Shown: positions 57,108 to 64,000 of the stretch, one piece after another | Layout of the letters: every line of letters begins with the position of its first letter | Numbering within the stretch: position 1 is the first letter of the stretch | DNA from: Panax quinquefolius | Taxonomy: Eukaryota; Streptophyta; Magnoliopsida; Apiales; Araliaceae | NCBI GenBank assembly: GCA_020205615.1 | Contig: CM035167.1 | Coordinates: 35,724,015 to 35,788,014 of the forward strand | Reading direction: 5' to 3' | Length of the DNA: 64,000 nt | Translations under genes and position numbers: made by a program | The notes under the pieces: generated by a model | The model's input: the letters and a program-made list of their open reading frames with translations, nothing else | Database searches by the model: none | Told to the model about the DNA's origin: nothing

Positions 57108-59889
57108 TGTGACGAACGAGATTTTGTAATTTAATTTTAATATTTATTAAAGTAAATAAATATTTTCAATGATTTAATTATTAGATTAAATAATTAATTG
57201 ATGAAATTGTGGTAGATTAATTTAATTATATGTGTTACATTTATTAAATTAATATGGAGAATTTTTATTATCGAAGTATGTCATTATTTGAGCTTATTGT
57301 ATTAAAAGAAATATTTAATAAGCCTAATGTTATTTTAATTAATTTAATTATTAATTAGAGATCTAATAATTTGACATTATTTATCAATGAGAAATTTAGT
57401 TATGTGATTATGTCAATTTATGAGAATTTATTATATTTTATTTAAAGTAAATTAAATAAAATATTGATTTATTTTATGAAGGAGTGTGACATTAATTAAA
57501 CTATATGATAAAGCTTTATTAAATTAAATAGTTTTGTAATCCACTCTTACTAGCCAAACATGGCCTTAGAGGGAGTTAAGAGCAGCTACCCATGATGGGT
57601 AACTGACCTCAACGCGTCAGTTCATTAGAATACGACGTCTTCTTTTATTTCTTATTATTCCTAAGTTTAGAAAACAAGCAGAGCATAATCTAGAGTTCAC
57701 AGAGAAAAAAAATTGAGATTGAGAAAAGATTGTGAGTGTGAAATCAATCAAATACTTGTGAAAGGATCATCATTGATCATCTTCTAATTTATACTCTACA
57801 GGGTAATCTCTTCTTCCCAAATTCTAAATTTCACGATTGTTTAAGTTTTATATATATGGCTTTCAAACATTTTGTAAAGCCTCTGTAACTGAGAAAGGAG
57901 TAATGTTTATGGATTATGTATGTATTAATATGTATCAAATCATATTGAATTATATATATTATATATTATGTAAACCATGTCATCAGTTTCATGAAAATAC
58001 GTAGTATATGATTGCTACAAAATTACAGAGTTTGGGTTTTGGCCATATGGCCTTATACGTGGTATTTAATGCGTTGATCGTATAGTATCCTTAAATTTTA
58101 CACTCGTATGTTGTTATGCATGTTGATACGAAGAGACCAAAGTTTAAATAAATGGATTCGGTGTTATAACGAATCCGTAGTGACAATTTTCATGTTTTAT
58201 TTTCAAAACCTTCAAGAACATCAAGAACAGTACAATTTGCATATTTTAATTCTTTTATTATATGTTTTAAAGGGTTAAAATCATTCTATAATTATTGGGT
58301 AATGATTATGTATGAATTATATCATGTGTGTATGTCTAATTTTGTGTAGAAAATAAGAAATTGGTAGAAATTGGCATATTCTGCGATTTTTCATGAATCG
58401 CAATTCTCAGTAACTTGCTTTCATGTAAGCCATGGCCAGATTCAATGCTTTAAGGTCTCGCGTCATGGCTTGGCGCATTACATATTATACCACCACCATG
58501 TCAAGAACATTAAGAGTCCTGGCACATGCGCCCAAATACAAGAAAGTACTGAAAGTATAATGATGGTATGCATGCAGCTACTCTCTAGAAAGTTCAGAAA
58601 CAAAAATTTTAAAGTGTTTAAGTCTAGCAATGTGTTAGTAACTTAATGTAATGAACATAAAATTATGTTATAAGTATAATGAGATGTTAAAATAAATACT
58701 TATCATGTAAATAACATAATTTCATGTGGATCAAATTATTGAATACATAATTAGCTTATTATTCATGAAGTGATATTATGTGACAGTAAATGTGATAATT
58801 TGACTAAGTATAGTCATGACCAAAGTTTAAACAAAAGAATAATCATTGATGATTAGTTAAGTTATAATTAACTAGTATTGTGAATGTGAATGGTATGTAG
58901 GATTAAATTCAAAAAACGTGCTTAGTTAAAGTGTAATCTACGCACGAGGCAAGTTTCCTAACCCTACTTGTCATTATTATTCAAGTTTATTATTTACCTC
59001 GAGTAAATTATCATTACTATTATTCAAGTTCGAATTATTATATTAAAGATTGATTATCTTTTCAAGTATGATTTTGTTATACAATAATCGTTCTATTGTA
59101 TACTTCTTGAGATTATTATTCAATTTGAATATCATTATTGTTGAACCTTGTTAGACTAGCGAACCCTTATTGAATAATCCAAACCAAACTTCTTTTGGTG
59201 GGAACTCGAATGTCAAACTGAGACGAACAACCCTGCAAAGGGATTTACTTATGCGTTAGCGTTAAGATATTGTGCACAGTATGGTACTAAGGGTTGATCC
59301 CCCTTAGTACGAGTAGAAGGTTCATAGTCTTATGACTGTTAAAGGTTTCAAGTATAACCCTTGATAACCTAGGACATAGTTTAAGGTCTTATGACCCTAA
59401 GAAATCTTTTGATTCTTGTTATTTATTCTAGATTCAAAAGTTGAGCTTTTATTCAGATGTCTCTGATTCACTCGCATGTTATTATTAATGTTATTTTATT
59501 GTTATACTTGTGGGCAATCGTGCTCACTCTTGCTTAATAATAACATTGCAGTTGAGAACGAAAGAACCGACGAACTTTCCACTAGTAAAGGCAAGGGCAA
59601 GGTTAACAAGTGATGAAGACTTGTTATTTTTATTAGATGATGTATTTATGCTTAAGACATGAGTTAATGATGTTGTTTAAGACTTATTTGTTTATGATTT
59701 CGTACAGATGTTTAAGGTTAGTTTAACCTGGGATTGTATTATTATTCGGATGTTATAACACTTAAAGGGAAGATTTTATTTCTATCTATTGCATGGTTTG
59801 CATTCATTATGGGTAGATAGATAGATGATATTTGTACAGTGAACACCAAATCCCGTGGAATCGAAGTACCCGGATTTGGGGGTGTCACA
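57108..59889 (+). mobile_element. C2 5' LTR (2782 bp)
   Basis: It starts TGTGACGAACGAGATTTTG and ends GGGGGTGTCACA before a primer site. Donor-like ACAGG/GTAATC at 57803, hypervariable island 58360-58600, and acceptor with mini-ORF at 59551. No obvious TATA box. A 91-codon frame at 58371-58646 lies within the hypervariable island and is not conserved, so it is not called. Confidence 0.93.
59551..59613 (+). other. Conserved LTR mini-ORF (C2 5' LTR)
   Basis: 63-nt frame after AACATTGCAG ending in TGA: VENERTDEL then STSKGKGK. Confidence 0.5.
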
Positions 59890-59892
59890 AGT

Positions 59893-59905
59893 TGCTATCA
59901 GAGCT
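59893..59905 (+). promoter_or_regulatory. C2 primer-binding site
   Basis: TGCTATCAGAGCT; one mismatch to TGGTATCAGAGC. Confidence 0.85.
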
Positions 59906-60109
59906 GTAGGTTATGAACCTTAGGTGGGGGAACAACCTTAGGTAATAGCCTTATAGAAAGAACATAGCGATGGAAAAATCTTATCGAGTTCTAAGAAATG
60001 AATTTTTGTAATTCATTGAAGATAATAAAAAAACTTTATGTGCTTATGTGTTAAATTATGTGCTCACTTGTACGACTTAGTAACTAAAACTCGAAATTTT
60101 GTTGTCAGG

Positions 60110-60731
60110 ATGTCTGACGTTGGGGGATCTAGTCGAGCAGGGGAGGAAGAACCCCGAGTACCTATAGTACCGACAGAGGAGGAGCCTAGAGACATTTCTG
60201 TCGTTAGGGAACAGTTGGTACAGAGGGAGTCATCTCCATTGATCACTGTGGTGGGTCAGGAGCATGAACCAGAGACTGATCCTAAGGAGAAATTTGTTGA
60301 GGAAGATGAAGAGGAAGAGGAAGAAGAGGAGTTACCACGGACACCAGCATCGATCTTTGAGATGTATGACACGTTATCACCGTAGTAACATAGAGTTACG
60401 AGACGAGGTCCAGGATTTGACTGAGTGAGCGGTTATTCAGCAGATTAATCTAGAGAAGAAGGAGAGGGAGATTTCGACTCTTCACTCACGACTGGGAAAT
60501 GTAGAATGGGATTTGGTCCATGAGAAGGGTCAAACCGAAGATAAGACCGAGGAGATAGAGAAGCGAAGAAAGGCGAAGGAAACCTCCAAAAGAGTAAAAA
60601 TAGCAGAGGAAGGATGGGTAAGAGAATCACGTCGAGCTGATCGTGCAGAAGATGATGGTCGTGCAAAGAAGGCAAAGATTGGGGAGACATATTCTACACT
60701 TAACAAGGCAATGAATGAGACCCAAGATTGA
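60110..60731 (+). pseudogene. C2 extra ORF upstream of gag, acidic then coiled-coil, frameshifted
   Basis: It starts ATG 60110 (MSDVGGSSRAGEEEPR) and runs 91 codons with an acidic run of Glu/Asp near its end, stopping at 60383. A second frame from 60387 has a stop at 60429, then continues to 60731 with charged heptads (INLEKKEREISTLHSRL, EEIEKRRKAKETSKRVK). Together they match the acidic-plus-coiled-coil layout of the A1 and D extra ORFs. Position between primer site and gag is the same. No known domain recognised. Confidence 0.55.
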
Positions 60732-61140
60732 GTTTTGAGGTACCCAATCCAGTTCGAAGGGCTACCATTGTACATGATGGATCGCAGGACGATGTATCAC
60801 ATCTTAGAAGAGGAGTGTAGCAAGGCTATTCAGCACCTTAACCGGCAGTGATATGATTTGCTTAATTATGTGAAAGACTTAGTTAATTTTATATGTAAAT
60901 TCCGATATGTTATGAACGTAGAAATATTTTAAATATTTTAAATCCTGTGGATTCTTTATTCCAGGATAGTTGATGTAAATAGCAGTGATGCTATAGTTTG
61001 ATGTTAAAACTTTGATTTCAATGTAAATATATCAAGTTGTTTGAGACGATGTGTTAAATGAGTATGTTAAATTGTTAAGTAATGCCTTAACTACTTAGAG
61101 AAATAAATAAATTTTTAATAAGTGTTTATTTAACAGAAAA
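60732..61140 (+). other. C2 spacer between extra ORF and gag
   Basis: About 410 bp, AT-rich, with a short continuation of Gln-free coding-like text to about 60850 (YPIQFEGLPLYMMD-like, out of frame). Otherwise nothing seen. Confidence 0.5.
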
Positions 61141-61789
61141 ATGCCGCCAAGGAGAAGACAACAGCGTCAACCGGCTCAGGAAGAGTCTACCAATAATAAC
61201 AATAACGCCAATGCTAATCCCGTTCAGCAGTTGGTGAACTTACTAACTGGAGCCATGAATAATCAACCTCAAGCTCCACCAAACACAACGTTTAAAGATT
61301 TCAAGGTGGTGGGACCGCCAGAGTTCAAAGGTTCCATGAACCCAATCGAGGCTCAAACGTGGGTTATGGAAATGGAGAAGGTTTTTGATGTTGCTAGGGT
61401 TAGAGAAGACCAGAAGACCTCTTTTGCAACGTTTATGCTGAAGTCTGAGGCTAGCTACTAGTGGCAAGCAAACAAAGTGCGAGGAAGTGAAGGTGTAATT
61501 ATGTGGGAGAGATTTAAAGAGATTTTCTTCGAAATGTATTTCCTAACCAGTTCACAGAACCAGATGGAGGTTCAATTTTTAGAGTTGAAGCAGGGAAATA
61601 TGAGCGTACCTGACTATGCGGCTAAATTCAACGAGTTAGCGAGGTTCGCCCCGTATCAAGTACACACTGACGAGAGAAAAGCCAGAAGATTGAGTCTGGT
61701 GTTACTGGATAAGAAGTACATTCAACCGAGCGTATTGCCATGGGGAGCGCCGGTGTTATTTGTGAAAAAAGAAGGACGGATCGATGCGG
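61141..61789 (+). pseudogene. gag: C2 Gag joined directly to RT by deletion
   Basis: It starts MPPRRRQQRQ. The Gag capsid-like part (FKDFKVVGPPEFKG, AQTWVMEMEKVF) has a stop at 61459 where siblings have Trp, then continues in frame to YAAKFNELARFAPYQV ... KARRL. At about 61700 it changes abruptly to RT sequence ([20 protein letters not shown]). The Gag C-terminus, zinc knuckles and protease are therefore deleted. At 61790 RT changes to LTR sequence, deleting the rest of pol. One extra base before the second junction puts the last RT codons out of frame. Confidence 0.88.
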
Positions 61790-64000
61790 CTCTTACTAGC
61801 CAAACATGGCCTTAGAGGGAGTTGAGAACAGTTACCCATGATGGGTAATTGACCTCAACGCGTCAGTTCATTAGAATACAACGTCTTCTTTTATTTCTAA
61901 TTATTCCTAAGTTTAGAAAACAAGCACAGCATAATCTAGAGTTCACAGAGAAAAAAATTTGAGATTGAGAAATGATTGTGAGTGTGCAATCAATCAAATA
62001 CTTGTGAAAGGATCATCATTGATCATCTTCTAATTTATACTCTACAGGGTAATCTCCTCTTCCCAAATTCTAAATTTCACGATTGTTTAAGTTTTATATA
62101 TATATATATATATGTCCTTCAAACCTTTTGTAAAGCCTCTGTAACTGAAAAAGGAGTAATATTTAAGGGTTATGTATGTATTAATATGTATCAAATCGTA
62201 TCTAATTATATATATTATTTATTATGTAAACAATGTCATCAGTTTCATGAAAATACGTAGTATATGATTGCTACAAAATTACAGAGTTTGGGTTTTGGCC
62301 ATATGGCCTTATACGTGGTATTTAATGGGTTGATCGTATATTATCCCTAAATTTTACACTTGTATGTTGTTATGCATGTTGATACGAAGAGACCAAAGTT
62401 TAAATAAACGGATTCGGTGTTATAACGAATCCATATTGACAATTTTTATGTTTTATTTTCAAAACATTCAAGAACATCAAGAACAGTACAATTTCCATAA
62501 TTTAATTCTGTTATTATATGTTTTAAAGGGTTAAAATCATTCTATAATTATTGGGTAATGATTATGTATGAATTATATCATGTGTGTATGTCTAATTTCG
62601 TGTAGAAAATAAGAAATTGGTAGAAATTGGCATGTTTACGCCATTTTTCATGAATCGCAATTTTGTGAATCGGTTCGCCATGTGTGGCACGCGATCCAAC
62701 GCTTTTTAAGGTCCATAACAAGCCATATTGGCATGCAGCAGTATGCCGCCAAGAGTCCGGCCACAGAGCCATCGCTAACAGGCGTCGAATCTCGTAGTAT
62801 AATAGTGGCGCCAAAGAGACACTCTCCGTAAAGTTCGAAACAAAAATTTTAAAGTGTTTAAGTCTAGAAATGTGTTAGTAACTTAATGTAATGAACATAA
62901 AATTATGTTATAAGTATAATGACATGTTATAATAAATACTTAGCATGTAAATAACATAATTGCATGTGGATCGAATTATTGAATAAATAATTAGCTTATT
63001 ATTCATGAAGTGATATTATGTGACAGTAAATGTGATAATTTGACTAAGTATAGTCATAACCAAAGTTTAGGCAAAAGAATAATCATTGATGATTAGTTAA
63101 GTTATAATTAACTGGTATTGTGCATGTGAATGGTATGTAGGATTAAATTCAAAGAACGTGCTTAGTTAAAGTGTAATCTACGCACGAGGGAAGTTTCCTA
63201 ACCCTACTTGTTATTATTGTTCAAGTTTATTATTTACCTCGAGTAAATTATCATTACTAATATTCAAGTTCGAATTATTATATTAAAGATTGATTATCTT
63301 TTCAAGTATGATTTTGTTATACAATAATCGTTCTATTGTATACTTCTTGAGATTATTATTCAATTTGAATATCATTATTGTTGAACCTTGTTAGACTAGC
63401 GAACCCTTATTGAATTATCCAAACCAAACTTCCTTTGGTTGGGACTCGAATGTCAAACTGAGATGAACAACCCTGCAAAGGGATTTACTTATGCGTTAAG
63501 CGTTAAGATATTTTTTTACGAAGATGGTACTAAGGGTTGATCCCCTAAGTATGCAGTAGAAGGTCCATAGTCTTACGATCGTTAAAGGTTTCAAGTATAA
63601 CCCTTGATAACCTAGGACATAGTTCAAGGTCTTATGACCCTAAGAAATCTTTTGATTCTTGTTATTTATTCTAGATTCAAAAGTTGAGCTTTTATTCAGA
63701 TGTCTCTGATTCACTCGCATGTTATTATTAATGTTATTTTATTGTTATACTTGCGGGAAATCGTGCTCACACTTGCTTAATAATAACATTGCAGTTAAGA
63801 ACGAAAGAACCGACGAACCTTCCACTAGTAAAGGCAAGGGAAAGGTTAACAAGTGATGAAGACTTGTTATTTTTATTAGATGATGTATTTATGCTTAAGA
63901 CTTGAGTTAATGATGTTGTTTAAGATTTATTTGTTTATGATTCCTTACAGATGTTTAAGGTTAGTTTAACCTGGGATTATATTATTATTCGGATGTTGTA
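61790..64000 (+). mobile_element. C2 3' LTR, lacking its first 436 bp, cut by window edge
   Basis: It enters LTR sequence at the point equivalent to 57544 (CTCTTACTAGCCAAACATGG) and is about 95% identical to the 5' LTR outside the hypervariable island (62620-62840). The U3 start and polypurine tract are deleted. Donor-like ACAGG/GTAATC at 62049. The window ends about 136 bp before the LTR end. A 78-codon minus frame at 62578-62814 lies in the hypervariable island and is not called. Confidence 0.93.
63794..63856 (+). other. Conserved LTR mini-ORF (C2 3' LTR)
   Basis: 63-nt frame after ATTGCAG ending in TGA: VKNERTDEP then STSKGKGK. Confidence 0.5.

Noticed and set aside
58371..58646. 91-codon ORF in the C2 5' LTR and the 78-codon minus ORF at 62578-62814
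   Set aside because: Both lie in the hypervariable island and have no counterpart in the other C LTR copies.
60064..60246. Minus-strand frames opposite the C2 extra ORF, and similar shadows opposite gag and pol
   Set aside because: They are complementary-strand readings of a better supported plus-strand frame.

Overview
This window is flowering-plant heterochromatin, probably from a eudicot. It is AT-rich and consists almost entirely of Ty3/gypsy LTR retrotransposons inserted into one another. I found no host protein gene, rRNA, tRNA gene or CRISPR array. The gag-pol remnants carry CCHC knuckles, an aspartic protease, RT with FIDD, RNase H, an H2C2/DDE integrase and a terminal chromodomain-like tail. 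The primer sites resemble the initiator-Met tRNA site (TGGTATCAGAGC) and the LTRs are 2.6 to about 4.9 kb. Together these point to chromoviruses of the Tekay/Del type. The species cannot be read from the sequence.

I use four local family names. A: LTR about 3.3 kb, starts TGTAACGATCG. B: about 2.6-2.7 kb, starts TGTAAGACCCC. C: about 2.8 kb, starts TGTGACGAACG. D: about 4.9 kb, starts TGTAATAACCCG. Layout: 1-1736 minus-strand B LTR piece (B5); 1737-2535 C-like LTR tail (C1); 2536-13669 element A1 with truncated 5' LTR; 13670-14464 integrase fragment of a plus-strand B element (B3); 14465-36463 element D, whose 5' LTR holds a solo C LTR (15715-28631), which holds a minus-strand B element (B1, 16902-27045); 36464-39198 B3 3' LTR with an internal inversion; 39199-42561 leader and LTR of a minus-strand A element (A2); 42562-57107 B LTR (B4) carrying a 2-kb foreign block and the complete element B2 (46534-56548); 57108-64000 element C2, chimeric and internally deleted.

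The nesting order can be read from target duplications (ATGTG for B1, CCCAC for the solo C LTR, ATTGG for B2). For the solo C LTR an uninterrupted sister site survives at 35631-35645. The deepest inferred chain has five levels: A2 > B3 > D > solo C > B1. Every gag-pol copy is broken by stops or frameshifts, so no autonomous element is intact. A1 and B2 keep every domain.

The least expected signals are inside the LTRs. (1) Families A, C and D, whose LTRs otherwise barely align, each carry near the LTR 3' end a splice-acceptor-like CAG followed by a purine-rich mini-ORF of exactly 63 nt (66 in C1). A donor-like GT lies just after the promoter, suggesting a long LTR/leader intron. (2) A, C and D also carry an extra acidic or coiled-coil ORF between the primer site and gag. 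(3) A about 200-bp GC-rich island inside the A and C LTRs is scrambled between copies whose flanks are nearly identical. All three are inferences from sequence alone.
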